The notes under the pieces: generated by a model
Databases searched by the model: none
Told to the model about the DNA's origin: nothing
Seen by the model: the letters and a program-made list of their open reading frames with translations, nothing else
Source: Rhodospirillales bacterium
Lineage (GTDB): Bacteria; Pseudomonadota; Alphaproteobacteria; TMED109
Direction: 5' to 3'
Assembly (NCBI GenBank): GCA_028824295.1
Contig: JAPPED010000003.1
Span: 124,001 to 188,000 of the forward strand
Length of the DNA: 64,000 nt
Translations under genes and position numbers: made by a program
Part shown: positions 46,984 to 55,883 of the stretch, in pieces
Position numbering within the stretch: the stretch's first letter is position 1
Layout of the letters: each line of letters opens with the position of its first letter

Positions 46984-47393
46984 AATTCGAGGGAGCCCCG
47001 CGCCATCGGCAGCACGCGATCAACATGGTGCCTTTGATCAATATCGTCTTTTTGCTGCTGATCTTTTTTATCCTGACCAGTACATTTCGAACCATCGATC
47101 CGATTGACCATCAGCTCCCGGAGGCTGACAGCAGCGAGCCCGGTGTCGCGGTTGAGGCTGTGTTAACAGTGGCGGCCGACGGCGAACTCACGATCGACGG
47201 GGAACCGGTGGCCCGGGGTAGCCTTCCGGCAACCTTTCGCGCGGCGGTGGCGGCAGACAAGACGACGCTCCTGATCAAGGTGGCGCAGTTGGCCACTATC
47301 TCGATGCTCCGCGACGTCATGGATGAGGCCAAGGTGGCGGGCTTTGATCAGGTGCTGCTTGCCACGCGCCGGACCGAGCTCGAGGCACCGTGA
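46980..47393 (+). CDS. exbD: ExbD/TolR-family protein 2
   Basis: 137 residues, again with a single helix carrying NMVPLINIVFLLLIFFIL. Here the usual aspartate of the family (LIDIVF in ExbD 1) is an asparagine (LINIVF), so this copy may not carry protons itself. Two ExbD genes in tandem are known from several TonB systems and may form a heterodimer in the ExbB pore. Start and stop both overlap neighbours as GTGA, implying coupled translation. Confidence 0.9.
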   Translation: MKFEGAPRHRQHAINMVPLINIVFLLLIFFILTSTFRTIDPIDHQLPEADSSEPGVAVEAVLTVAADGELTIDGEPVARGSLPATFRAAVAADKTTLLIKVAQLATISMLRDVMDEAKVAGFDQVLLATRRTELEAP

Positions 47394-48670
47394 TCCCCCA
47401 GGCCGTTGCCCGCGGCGCAAACGAGATCAATTTTCTGGATGTGACAGGAGCCGCCATTGTTGCCGTTGCGCTCCACGTCATGGTCCCGGCAGTCGTCGGG
47501 ATCTGGGCGCTGAGCGAGCCCGAACTCGATTTGGAGAATTACATTTCCCTCGAGCTCGGGCACGACGTACCTCTCGGAGACTTGCCGCCCGACGCACTGG
47601 CGGCAGCCCTGCCGGACCAGGATGTTCTGCCGCCGGCAAATGAGCCTCCCGCCGCCCTGACGCCACCGCCCGAGACCCCACCTGTGCCTACGGACACGCC
47701 GCCGCCCGTAGTCGAGACCGTCCCCGACCTCCCGCAACCGCCGCCAGAGATTGAAGCTCCCCCGACGCCGGTGACGCCCCAGACAAGATTGCTGGAGCCG
47801 GAACCGACCGAAGTTCTCGTTGAGCCCGTGCCCGAACCGCCACCACCACCGGAAGTACTGCCGGAGCCCGAGCCCGAGCCGCTGAGCGAGCCCGAGCCGC
47901 CCGCCGTGCCCCAGCCGCCGGAACTTCCGGATACCCCGCAACCACGTCCCGACGTCGCACCTCCACCTGCCCCAACAGAAGTGCGGCCGGTCGAGCCGCC
48001 CCCGCTGGAGCAGGTGCTGGTACCTGATCTCGAACCGCCACCGCCACCGCCCCCCGCCGTGCCTGCACCTGAAACCGTAGTCGAACCCGACCTTGCTCCG
48101 CCGCCACCGCCGCCTCCTCCAGCTCCCCCGGCTTCACGAACGGCACCGGCCACGGTCACACCACCGCCGGCACGCACGACCGAGGCACCGCCGCCGGTCG
48201 CCGCCAACGTACCGATTGCTGCACCCACGCCCGTAGAGGCTCCGCCATCTGCGGAACCCCCGCCGGCGCCCCAAGCGCTGTTGGCGTCGGCGCCCCCTGC
48301 GGTGACTGCCCCGCCGGCGCCGCCGGCACGCCCCGAGTCGGCCTCGGCCAGGGCGGCGCGTGAGGCGGGGGTTCCAGAGGCCTACTACGTCCGCCTGCGT
48401 GGCCAGATCAGCACGATCGCGGCCCGAAGCTATCCGCGCCGCTCTCTCGATCTAGGCGAGGAGGGGACCGTCGTCATGCTGATCCGGGTACGCGAGGACG
48501 GGAGCGTCGTCGACATCACGATCGAGGAGGAACGCACGAACGCATCGCTTCGCATCCGGCGAGCAGCGCAAAGAGCGGTGTTGCGCGCGGCACCGTTCGA
48601 ACCGCTGCCGGCAGGGGCGGGTGTCAAGTCGATCCTGTTGCCAGTGGTGTACCGGATCGCCGAACGCTAG
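47390..48670 (+). CDS. tonB: proline-rich TonB-family energy transducer
   Basis: 426 residues. An N-terminal transmembrane helix (about residues 20-42) is followed by a very long proline/glutamate-rich spacer (roughly 85-315, with many PEP, PPP and EPEP repeats). The C-terminal TonB domain (about 320-426) ends with the LPVVYRIAER strand. E. coli TonB has 239 residues, so the spacer here is unusually long and could span a wide periplasm. It starts with GTG overlapping the exbD stop. It should contact the receptor encoded upstream. Confidence 0.92.
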   Translation: MIPQAVARGANEINFLDVTGAAIVAVALHVMVPAVVGIWALSEPELDLENYISLELGHDVPLGDLPPDALAAALPDQDVLPPANEPPAALTPPPETPPVPTDTPPPVVETVPDLPQPPPEIEAPPTPVTPQTRLLEPEPTEVLVEPVPEPPPPPEVLPEPEPEPLSEPEPPAVPQPPELPDTPQPRPDVAPPPAPTEVRPVEPPPLEQVLVPDLEPPPPPPPAVPAPETVVEPDLAPPPPPPPPAPPASRTAPATVTPPPARTTEAPPPVAANVPIAAPTPVEAPPSAEPPPAPQALLASAPPAVTAPPAPPARPESASARAAREAGVPEAYYVRLRGQISTIAARSYPRRSLDLGEEGTVVMLIRVREDGSVVDITIEEERTNASLRIRRAAQRAVLRAAPFEPLPAGAGVKSILLPVVYRIAER

Positions 48671-48896
48671 AGACGGCCAGCCGGTCCAATACTTGGCGAG
48701 TGGAGGATTTGCGACCGCCGGCAGCGGGCTGCTGGTATCTGGACACCGCAGCGCTAGCGGACTATGAAACGAGTCATCTCGGTCGTACGGTTAGCGGCCG
48801 ACCATATGGCGCCTGGCAGCGAGGAGGAGCCGCTGCCGGCGACAACAGCGAGGGTGTTCCCCGAGCGGGCACCCGGAAAGGTCTCCTCGTACCGTG

Positions 48897-50135
48897 ATGA
48901 GAACACGAGCCTTGTCGTCGCGGCATGCGGCCGCCGCGCTTCTCCTGTCAGCCTGCTTGCTCTGTGGTCCTGTGTCCATGGTGACCGCGGACCAAACTTC
49001 TGGAGCGGTTGCTCGGGTATATGCCGACATCGCAATTGCCGGCTACGAAGATTCACTCTTGCGGGCAGGGCTGCTGCAGCAGGCTGTAACAGACCTGATT
49101 GAAGCGCCTTCCAGTGCCACGCTGGCGGCCGCAAGAGAAGCCTGGAAGCAGAGCCGGATTCCCTACATGCAAACCGAGGTGTTCCGGTTCGGAAACACGG
49201 TGGTCGATGACTGGGAGGGACGGGTGAACGCCTGGCCACTCGACGAAGGTTTGATCGACTACGTGGTCGGTAACCCGGATGCGGTCAACGTCATCGCCAA
49301 TCGCACACTGCTGATCAACGGCACCTCCGTGACGGCGGATCCGATCGACGTTGCCTTGCTGCAAGACGTGCTGCACGAAGCCGAGGGCATCGAGACGAAC
49401 GTTGCGACCGGCTATCACGCCATTGAGTTCTTGTTGTGGGGACAGGACTTGCACGGGACCGGGCCGGGGGCTGGAAATCGCCCAGCGACGGATTTTGACC
49501 CGGCCCGCTGCACAGGCGGAAACTGCGAGCGACGAGTCGCCTATTTGCGCACGGCTACGGACCTATTAGTAGCCGACCTCGAGTGGATGACGGGCGCGTG
49601 GCGTGAGGGCGGGGCCGCCCGCACTTCCCTGGAGAATCTGGACGCGGCAGGTGTTGTACGCGTGATCGTAACCGGGCTGGGCAATCTTGCGGCCGGCGAG
49701 CTCGCGGGGGCCCGCATGCAGGTCGGTCTGGAGTTGCACGATCCGGAGGAGGAGCACGATTGTTTTTCCGACAACACGCATGAATCCCACTACTGGGATG
49801 CGGTGGGGTTGCGAAACGTCTACATGGGGCGATACCACAGGGTTGATGGATCGATGATCGAGGGTCCGTCACTGTCCGAACTGGTCCGTGCCGCCGACCC
49901 TGAACTCGACCGGAAGCTTCATGATGGAATCGACCGGGCGATCAGGCGAGTCGATGCGATTCGGGATGCTGCCGCCGGTGGAAAGGCCTATGACCAACTG
50001 CTGGCTCCAGACGATCCCGAGGGAGGCGAGCTGATCGGCGAGGCCATCCAGGCGCTCATCGCTTTCAGCGAGCAGCTCAGGGAAGTCGGGCCGCTGCTTG
50101 GCGTCGGCGAGTTCCAGTTCGAGATCGAGGGATAG
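48897..50135 (+). CDS. imelysin-family (IrpA/ICMP-like) periplasmic protein
   Basis: 412 residues with a signal peptide (about 1-31) and two helical repeats of the imelysin fold. The GxHxxE metal-site motif is present as GYHAIEFLLWG. A long insert with CTGGNCE and a conserved HDCFSDNTHESHYWDAVGLRNVY segment place it in the IrpA group (COG3487). Members are iron-regulated periplasmic or outer-membrane-attached proteins thought to bind iron or haem. A cytochrome-like gene follows 24 bases later, an arrangement common for this family. The double ATG/GTG at the start leaves a one-codon uncertainty. Confidence 0.9.
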   Translation: MRTRALSSRHAAAALLLSACLLCGPVSMVTADQTSGAVARVYADIAIAGYEDSLLRAGLLQQAVTDLIEAPSSATLAAAREAWKQSRIPYMQTEVFRFGNTVVDDWEGRVNAWPLDEGLIDYVVGNPDAVNVIANRTLLINGTSVTADPIDVALLQDVLHEAEGIETNVATGYHAIEFLLWGQDLHGTGPGAGNRPATDFDPARCTGGNCERRVAYLRTATDLLVADLEWMTGAWREGGAARTSLENLDAAGVVRVIVTGLGNLAAGELAGARMQVGLELHDPEEEHDCFSDNTHESHYWDAVGLRNVYMGRYHRVDGSMIEGPSLSELVRAADPELDRKLHDGIDRAIRRVDAIRDAAAGGKAYDQLLAPDDPEGGELIGEAIQALIAFSEQLREVGPLLGVGEFQFEIEG

Positions 50136-50159
50136 GATCGGCTTCCCGGGAAAACACCC

Positions 50160-51644
50160 TTGATTGCCCGCATTACCTCGGACACCGTCGCGCGCCTGGC
50201 AAAGGCGGCAAGGGTACTGCTGCTTGGTCTGGTGATCGTCCATGGTGCAGCCGCGGCCAACGGTCCCGATGGGGCGCCACGGTCCTCCGCAGATGCAAAG
50301 CTGGCTGCGGAGCTGACCGCATGGCCCGGGGACTTCTCCAGACCGGAGGCATACGAAGGTCACGCAGGGGGAGCGGGGACAAGTTTCCACGCGCCGACTC
50401 GAAATGCGTTCTCGCATCCGGCCCAGAATCTTGCCCCTTCCCAACGCACCCGATTCCGGGTGGGAGACGCGATCTTTCGCAAGCTTTGGGTAACGGCCCC
50501 AGCTTCCACGGCGGCGTCAGACGGGTTGGGTCCGCTGTTTAATGCCCGATCCTGTCAGCGATGCCACCGCAAGGACGGTCGCGGTCGGCCGCCACTCAAC
50601 GAGGACGATCGAGGCGGCACGCTGCTCCTGGCCTTGACGCATCCGGACGGCGCAGATCCGGTGTACGGCAGACAGTTGCAGACCCACGCGGTCCCGGGAA
50701 TCCCGGCCGAAGGCAAGATCTCGATCACGCACCGAATGATCCCGGTGGCGGGGCAACCGGATCTCGAACTCCGCAGCCCCCAGTACGGTGCACTGAACCT
50801 CAGCTGGGGGCCGCTGGATCCACGGACTGGACTGTCTCCACGGGTAGCACCGCCAATGATCGGGCTCGGACTACTGGAGGCGATACCCGACGCAGATATC
50901 CTGGCCCATGCGGACCCTGACGACGCTGATGATGACGGGATTTCTGGCCGGCCGTCCTGGGTGGCTGCGGAGGCCGGCGGCGCCCCTGTGCTCGGCCGGT
51001 TTGGTTGGAAGGCTGCTGTTCCCACCGTCCGCATGCAGGCAGCGAAAGCCTTCTTCGAGGACATCGGCATCGGCAGCGGGCTGTTTCCGGGGTCCGCCGG
51101 CGCCTGCACGGAGGTGCAAGCCGAATGCCGGAATGCGCCCGGTGGAGACCACAATGACGACGGGATCGAGATACCGGCACGGTTGTTCGACCAAGTCGTG
51201 TTTTACTCGCGGAACTTGGCGGTGCCGGCCAGACGGGATCCCGACAATCCGGACATCCTGGCCGGAAAGCGGATCTTTTTTGACAGTGGCTGCGCCGACT
51301 GCCACGTGCCGAAGTTCGTAACCCAACGAACCGCGGACCGACCCGAACACAGCTTCCAGTTGATCTGGCCCTATACGGACCTGCTGCTGCATGACATGGG
51401 CGAGGAACTTGCCGACACCGGAGCTGACCCGCTGCGTCGCGAATGGCGAACGCCGCCCCTCTGGGGCATTGGTCTGACCGAGACCGTGAGCGGCACGTTC
51501 AGGTTGCTGCACGATGGTCGGGCCGACGGGCTCATGGAGGCCATCCTTTGGCACGGAGGAGAGGCCGCCGCGTCGCGAGACCGCGTGGTGCAGTTGTCAG
51601 AGGAGGAACAGGAGCGCCTGCTGGAGTTCCTACGCTCACTCTAG
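50160..51644 (+). CDS. di-haem oxidoreductase, COG3488/DUF1111 family
   Basis: 494 residues with a signal peptide (about 1-35), so the protein is periplasmic. Two c-type haem motifs are present: CQRCH (around residue 131) and CADCH (around 379). Between them lies the DUF1111 domain with conserved segments such as GLGLLEAIPDADIL and GRFGWKAAVPTVRMQ. The start is a TTG; no in-frame ATG precedes the signal sequence. The family pairs with imelysin proteins in many genomes and is proposed to take part in iron oxidation or reduction at the cell surface. Confidence 0.9.
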   Translation: MIARITSDTVARLAKAARVLLLGLVIVHGAAAANGPDGAPRSSADAKLAAELTAWPGDFSRPEAYEGHAGGAGTSFHAPTRNAFSHPAQNLAPSQRTRFRVGDAIFRKLWVTAPASTAASDGLGPLFNARSCQRCHRKDGRGRPPLNEDDRGGTLLLALTHPDGADPVYGRQLQTHAVPGIPAEGKISITHRMIPVAGQPDLELRSPQYGALNLSWGPLDPRTGLSPRVAPPMIGLGLLEAIPDADILAHADPDDADDDGISGRPSWVAAEAGGAPVLGRFGWKAAVPTVRMQAAKAFFEDIGIGSGLFPGSAGACTEVQAECRNAPGGDHNDDGIEIPARLFDQVVFYSRNLAVPARRDPDNPDILAGKRIFFDSGCADCHVPKFVTQRTADRPEHSFQLIWPYTDLLLHDMGEELADTGADPLRREWRTPPLWGIGLTETVSGTFRLLHDGRADGLMEAILWHGGEAAASRDRVVQLSEEEQERLLEFLRSL

Positions 51645-51982
51645 TACGCGACGGTTCGGTCGGTGTCCCAACCGTGTCCGAGCGAAGCTGACTGCCAGCT
51701 TGGAAGGCCGTTCCGGCCGACAGCGAGCCATTCCGGGTCGGCATCAGCCGCCAGCCAGCAAGAAGAGCCTACATTGTGCTCCGCGTACTCCCTTTCGCAC
51801 TCCTCTGCCCGAGTGTCGCTGCCGCGCAAAGAGCAACCCGACGTTGCTGCGCAGTCAGAACTGTCGCGGAGAGGTCTGCCCGAGCGGATGACTTCCCTGT
51901 CGTTGGCTGTGCCGCGAACAACGCATCCTGAGACTGTACAACGAAGGCTTGAACGGACCCTGCCGTTGCGGAGCAATTTCCT
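51645..51982. other. intergenic region with no supported gene
   Basis: About 340 bases between the di-haem gene and the PaiB-like gene. Open frames here are shadows. No hairpin or promoter is defensible. Confidence 0.35.
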
Positions 51983-52615
51983 GTGCACCCAAATCCGATG
52001 TTTCGACGGGAGCCGCGCACACACTTGCTGGCATTCGCCAAAGAGCGCGGCTTCGGCGCGTTCACGATCGTGGGCTCGGAAGGAGTGATTGCCGCTCATG
52101 CCCCCTTTGTGGTGCAGGAGGAGCGAGTTGCCGCCCATTTGGTCAGAGGCAACCCGGTGGTTCGCGCCCTGCAGGGTGGCCCACTTTCAGCGCTGCTGAT
52201 CGTTGCGGGTCCGGACGGGTACATATCGCCGGACTGGTACGGTACCGACGGGCGGGTACCTACCTGGAACTACGTTGCCGTCCACCTTCGAGGGACGTTG
52301 CGGCAGGTTGCACAATCTAAAATTCGCGCGCATCTTGACCAGCTTTCCGCCAATTTCGAGGAACGGCTGGCGCCAAAGCCCCCTTGGACGACGGACCAGG
52401 TTGACACGGCAGTGCTGGCCGATCTGACGCAGCAGATTGTTCCGGTGGCGATGACGATCGTATCGGTTGAGGGCACGTTCAAGCTCAACCAGAATCGCAC
52501 GCCCCGGGAACGTGCAGGCGCCACGTCAGCACTCGATGGGGGAGCTACGCCGGGCCTGGACACCCGTGCTCTGGCAGCACTCATGCGGGCTCGCGCGGAA
52601 GCTGGCGATCCGTAG
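51983..52615 (+). CDS. PaiB-like FMN-binding protein
   Basis: 210 residues of the PaiB/FMN-binding split-barrel family (named negative transcriptional regulator). Typical segments are MFRREPRTHLLAFAKERGFG at the N-terminus, VRGNPVVRAL, and ISPDWYGTDGRVPTWNYVAVHLRG. Start is GTG at 51983, with ATG at 51998 as alternative. Bacillus PaiB affects protease and sporulation genes, but many members are likely flavin reductases or haem-binding enzymes. No operon partner is visible. Confidence 0.88.
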   Translation: MHPNPMFRREPRTHLLAFAKERGFGAFTIVGSEGVIAAHAPFVVQEERVAAHLVRGNPVVRALQGGPLSALLIVAGPDGYISPDWYGTDGRVPTWNYVAVHLRGTLRQVAQSKIRAHLDQLSANFEERLAPKPPWTTDQVDTAVLADLTQQIVPVAMTIVSVEGTFKLNQNRTPRERAGATSALDGGATPGLDTRALAALMRARAEAGDP

Positions 52616-53235
52616 TCGCGCTGCCTTGCGAGCCCGCCGACGGACATCGTGACGGCCCTGCAGGATCAGTTGTCGTGATGGACACCTCCGCGGCTTCTGG
52701 CTGACCAATCACGTAGGCCGGGGATCGCGGCAGGACTGCTTGGCATTAGGAGCTTGACCGGGGAGCCGGACACCGTGCTAACGAGTCGCTTCATATCGGT
52801 AGGGTTCGCTGGTGCGTCTCGAGCGGTCGGGGTAGGCCGTCATGTTGTGCTGGAACGCATCCCCCGCCGTCGGAAAGGACCCGGCCATGGCACGCTTTTC
52901 AGCGAGGTGGCCGCCTGAGAATCTGGGAACCGGGGTGGCCGCCAACGGCTATCGGCGGGCGCAACCCTGTCGCGCGAAACGGGTCCCGGCGAAGCAAGAA
53001 CCGGACTGCAAGCCTGAACAGTTCACTCCGGACGTTGTCAGCTCTGCGCAGGTTCCGGAGAGCAGAGGCGTGCGATCATCTTTTCGCCCCGAACTGCGGG
53101 CGCTTCAATAAGGATCCGGTCCCGGCGCAGGCGCATTGCCGTTGCTGGGGCTCGCGCGATGGGAGGCGGCGAGGGTAGAACGTTGATCAGGCCCCCTCCC
53201 AGGTTTGGCCGGCGCAGCTGAGCCGGCGCGGGAGA
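52616..53235. other. gene-poor region downstream of PaiB-like gene
   Basis: About 620 bases with no credible gene. Together with 53911-54564 it flanks the toxin-antitoxin pair, so the pair sits in a gene-poor island of nearly 2 kb. No inverted repeats of an insertion element are visible. Confidence 0.4.
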
Positions 53236-53670
53236 CTATCGCAAGGGATCGACCACACTGAGAAACGGGAACCGATGAAAGTCGGTATCGCGGGTGCAGA
53301 TCCGGCTTACGCCATTCTCACGCATCAGGACCGCGGTGCGCAGGTGGTGGAACAAGTTCCCGCTCACGTCGGGCAACTCCTTCATGACCTGTGCCAATAC
53401 CGCCCCATGGCGAGACGTCGCTACGAGCAAGTCAAATCCAGGAGTTTCGAGCAACGCCGAGAGAAAATTCCAGGACTGTACCGGCTTCCACGGAGAGGCG
53501 GACGCACGTGGATGGGTGGTGACCCGTAGAAACTCGTAACCGATGCTCCAGGTTAGATACGCTGGCGATGGATCATTGCGGGCCTGCAGGACCCGCTGTC
53601 GGCATGGGTCGTGATAAGGGGAATCCTCATCGACTGCGTAGATCAGGACATTGGTGTCAAAGACCAACAC
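53236..53670 (-). CDS. vapC: VapC-like PIN-domain toxin
   Basis: 144 residues of the PIN ribonuclease fold, the toxin half of a VapBC-type module. Acidic residues D5 (FDTN), E46 (YEF), D128 and D130 (TRDTDF) fit the active site. In relatives, the segment before ALMRE usually reads GNLVHDAH, with an aspartate that helps bind magnesium; here it is GNLFHHLR, with H109 in its place. This may weaken or abolish RNA cleavage. It begins with GTG directly after the antitoxin stop codon. Confidence 0.87.
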   Translation of the reverse strand: MLVFDTNVLIYAVDEDSPYHDPCRQRVLQARNDPSPAYLTWSIGYEFLRVTTHPRASASPWKPVQSWNFLSALLETPGFDLLVATSRHGAVLAQVMKELPDVSGNLFHHLRTAVLMRENGVSRICTRDTDFHRFPFLSVVDPLR

Positions 53671-53910
53671 TCACACCCCGTCGAGAAGCCGGTAGAGCTC
53701 TTCGCGGTTGGCGATGTCAACCCTGATCCCCCCGCTCTTCCAGGTCGGCAACGGCGGTAGGGTGTCCGGGATTCCCGCGCCTGGTCCGGAGTTCGCGAGA
53801 ATCCGCCTAAGCCCAGCTTCCACCAGGGACGACATGGTGGTTCCCCGCCGTGCCGCCTCTTCTCGCAGTTGCCGCATGACGGCCTCATCGATATTCAGCG
53901 TCGTTTTCAT
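53671..53910 (-). CDS. vapB: VapB-like ribbon-helix-helix antitoxin
   Basis: 79 residues from the ATG at 53910. MKTTLNIDEAVMRQLREEAA and TMSSLVEAGLRRIL form a ribbon-helix-helix DNA-binding domain. The C-terminal part (SGGIRVDIANREELYRLLDG) is the likely toxin-binding tail. Its stop codon directly abuts the toxin's GTG. As in related modules it probably represses its own promoter. An upstream ATG adds 12 residues but gives a poorer match to the family start. Confidence 0.87.
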   Translation of the reverse strand: MKTTLNIDEAVMRQLREEAARRGTTMSSLVEAGLRRILANSGPGAGIPDTLPPLPTWKSGGIRVDIANREELYRLLDGV

Positions 53911-54564
53911 ATGGAAAACCGCATGTTCAGTATTCCAGTATGGCAAAGGGGTCGTGGATGCGGTGTTCCGTCCCTTGCAGGAGACGCGAGCCCCCGGTGG
54001 GGCCGTGCGCGTGGTACGGCGTACCGTCGCGGCCCGGCCTTGCGGCGGTCACGTGCCTGGCATCGAGCAACCAGAAGGACTCGATGATGGTCCGGGCAGG
54101 GCTGGACGGCATGGGCGTGGCGCTGGGTCAGAGGGTCCGTGGGTCACGGTTCGACGGCGCATCGTGCCGGTCGCAGGTTGCACAGCGGGGAAGTTGCCCG
54201 GCGTCGTGAAGTTGTCGCGGTCGGGACGCTGGGCCGCGGCTGCTGTTCGACATTGGGCGACGTTGCCCTGCCGCTCCCGTATGGGCTTCCGGCCCCTCGG
54301 CAGCGATCCATCCGTATGGGTCAAGCTTAATGGCGTAAACATGCCATTGGACCCAACTCTCAGGCACGCCGCCAGCGAAGCGGAGCGCTCGATCGAGGGC
54401 ACCCGGCGGAATTCAGCAGCGGGTGTTCACGGTCTAAAGCCGGTCCTTGCCGGGTGTCTGCCGTTTCCTGATCAATACTCACTGCGGTCGGGCAGGATCG
54501 CTCAAGTTGAAGTTTGCGGCAGGTGCTCCAATAATGAATATCCAACGTGTGAGAAGGAGTACCA
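53911..54564. other. long intergenic region between antitoxin and proX
   Basis: About 650 bases. It holds an AATGGC/GCCATT inverted repeat with an 8-base spacer (54329-54348) and a promoter-like pair near proX (listed separately). Long open frames across it look like chance GC-rich frames. Confidence 0.4.
54507..54535 (+). promoter_or_regulatory. sigma-70-like promoter for the proXWV operon
   Basis: TTGAAG and AATAAT are separated by 17 bases, 29 bases before the proX ATG. A clear AGGAG ribosome-binding site follows at 54555-54559. Confidence 0.4.
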
Positions 54565-55590
54565 ATGATGTTGAGATTAATTCAGGCACTCGCACTCACC
54601 CTGGTCTCGACATCGGCGGGCGTGGCGCTGGTGTCGGCTCAAGCCGAAGCGTCCGAGTGCGGCAGTGTCACGATCGCCGACATGAACTGGAACTCCGCAA
54701 CGTTCATTGCCAACCTCGATCGATTCATCCTCGAACACGCCTATGGCTGCAGCGCCGAGCTTGTCGCGGGCGACACGATGCCGACCGGGACATCAATGGT
54801 GGAGAAGGGCGAGCCGGATGTCGCGCCTGAGCTTTGGAGTAACTCGTTTAGGGCGGCGATCGACACCGGAGTGGCCGAGGGCCGGTTGGTCTTGGCTGGA
54901 AAGGTGTTCTCCGACAGTGGTGAAGAAGGATTCTGGGTTCCGGGCTACATGGTCACCGAGCGTCCAGAACTTGCGACCATACAGGGCGTGATTGAACACG
55001 CGGACCTGTTCAAGAACCCGGAAGACCCCAGCATGTCGCTCCTAATGGGGTGTCCGTCAGGCTGGAACTGCCAGATTTCTGCAGAGAATCTGTTTCGGGC
55101 ACTGAACCTCGAGGAGGCAGGGTTCGAACTTGGAGATCCTGGTTCCGGAGCGGGATTGGCCGGGTCATTGGCGAAAGCCTACGAACGCGGGGAGCCGTGG
55201 TTCGGTTACTACTGGGCACCGACCGCGCTGCTCGGCAAGTATCAGATGGTCAAGGTTGATTTCGGCTCCGGCGCAGACGTCGAGGAGTTCCGCAGCTGCA
55301 CCACCCAGCCGGACTGCCCGGACCCGAAGCCGACCATGTATCCGCCGTCTCCAGTGCACACTCTCGTTACGGCCGACCTTGCCGAACGATCGCCCAGCGC
55401 CATTGCCTATCTTTCTCAGCGGGCGTTTAGCAACAGTTTTCTGAACGCGTTGCTTGCCTGGATGGAGGAAAACCAGGCCGATGGTGAGACCGCCATGGTG
55501 CATTTCCTGACCAACAACGAAGATATGTGGCGTCCTTGGGTGCCAGACGACGCCTTGCCGCGAGTAAAGGCCGCGCTCGCCGAGCTCTAG
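54565..55590 (+). CDS. proX: glycine betaine/proline ABC transporter, substrate-binding protein
   Basis: Periplasmic binding protein of 341 residues with a signal peptide (about 1-25) and the OpuAC fold. Conserved pieces include MNWNSATF near the mature N-terminus, VAPELWSN, and GYYWAPTALLGKY with aromatic residues suited to a quaternary ammonium ligand. Cysteines in GCPSGWNC and SCTTQPDC could form disulfides. AGGAG lies 5 bases before the ATG. The permease and ATPase genes follow. The permease gene begins 293 bases later, an unusually wide gap within an operon. Ligand could be betaine, proline betaine or choline. Confidence 0.9.
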   Translation: MMLRLIQALALTLVSTSAGVALVSAQAEASECGSVTIADMNWNSATFIANLDRFILEHAYGCSAELVAGDTMPTGTSMVEKGEPDVAPELWSNSFRAAIDTGVAEGRLVLAGKVFSDSGEEGFWVPGYMVTERPELATIQGVIEHADLFKNPEDPSMSLLMGCPSGWNCQISAENLFRALNLEEAGFELGDPGSGAGLAGSLAKAYERGEPWFGYYWAPTALLGKYQMVKVDFGSGADVEEFRSCTTQPDCPDPKPTMYPPSPVHTLVTADLAERSPSAIAYLSQRAFSNSFLNALLAWMEENQADGETAMVHFLTNNEDMWRPWVPDDALPRVKAALAEL

Positions 55591-55883
55591 TCGCTCGTGC
55601 CGGCGCGGTGGTCCTTTGCCACCAGGGCCGGCTTGTGGACCTCTGCCATGCTGCCGCTCCGACGCGGCAGTCGAGCGCTGCCGCGCGTTCCCGGACAGAA
55701 CAACCATTTGCGGCGAAGCCGGCCGCCGTGCTGCGTCCTCCAGCTCATTTCTGCTGTGGAAGTTCGCGAGGTTCCGGGCGGCAAACTTCTCCTGGCGTGC
55801 TGGACGGCCTCGATACGTCAGTAGGAGGGAGCTGCCGCACCCGCGCAATCACGAATCGGCCATGAACTTGGGAGACCGCACCA

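Noticed and set aside
47390-48300. Repetitive proline codons in tonB considered as a nucleotide repeat or CRISPR-like array
   Set aside because: The repeats are irregular and follow the coding frame; they are the normal TonB spacer.
52616-54564. Possible mobile element around the toxin-antitoxin pair
   Set aside because: No transposase or integrase, terminal inverted repeats or target-site duplication can be seen.
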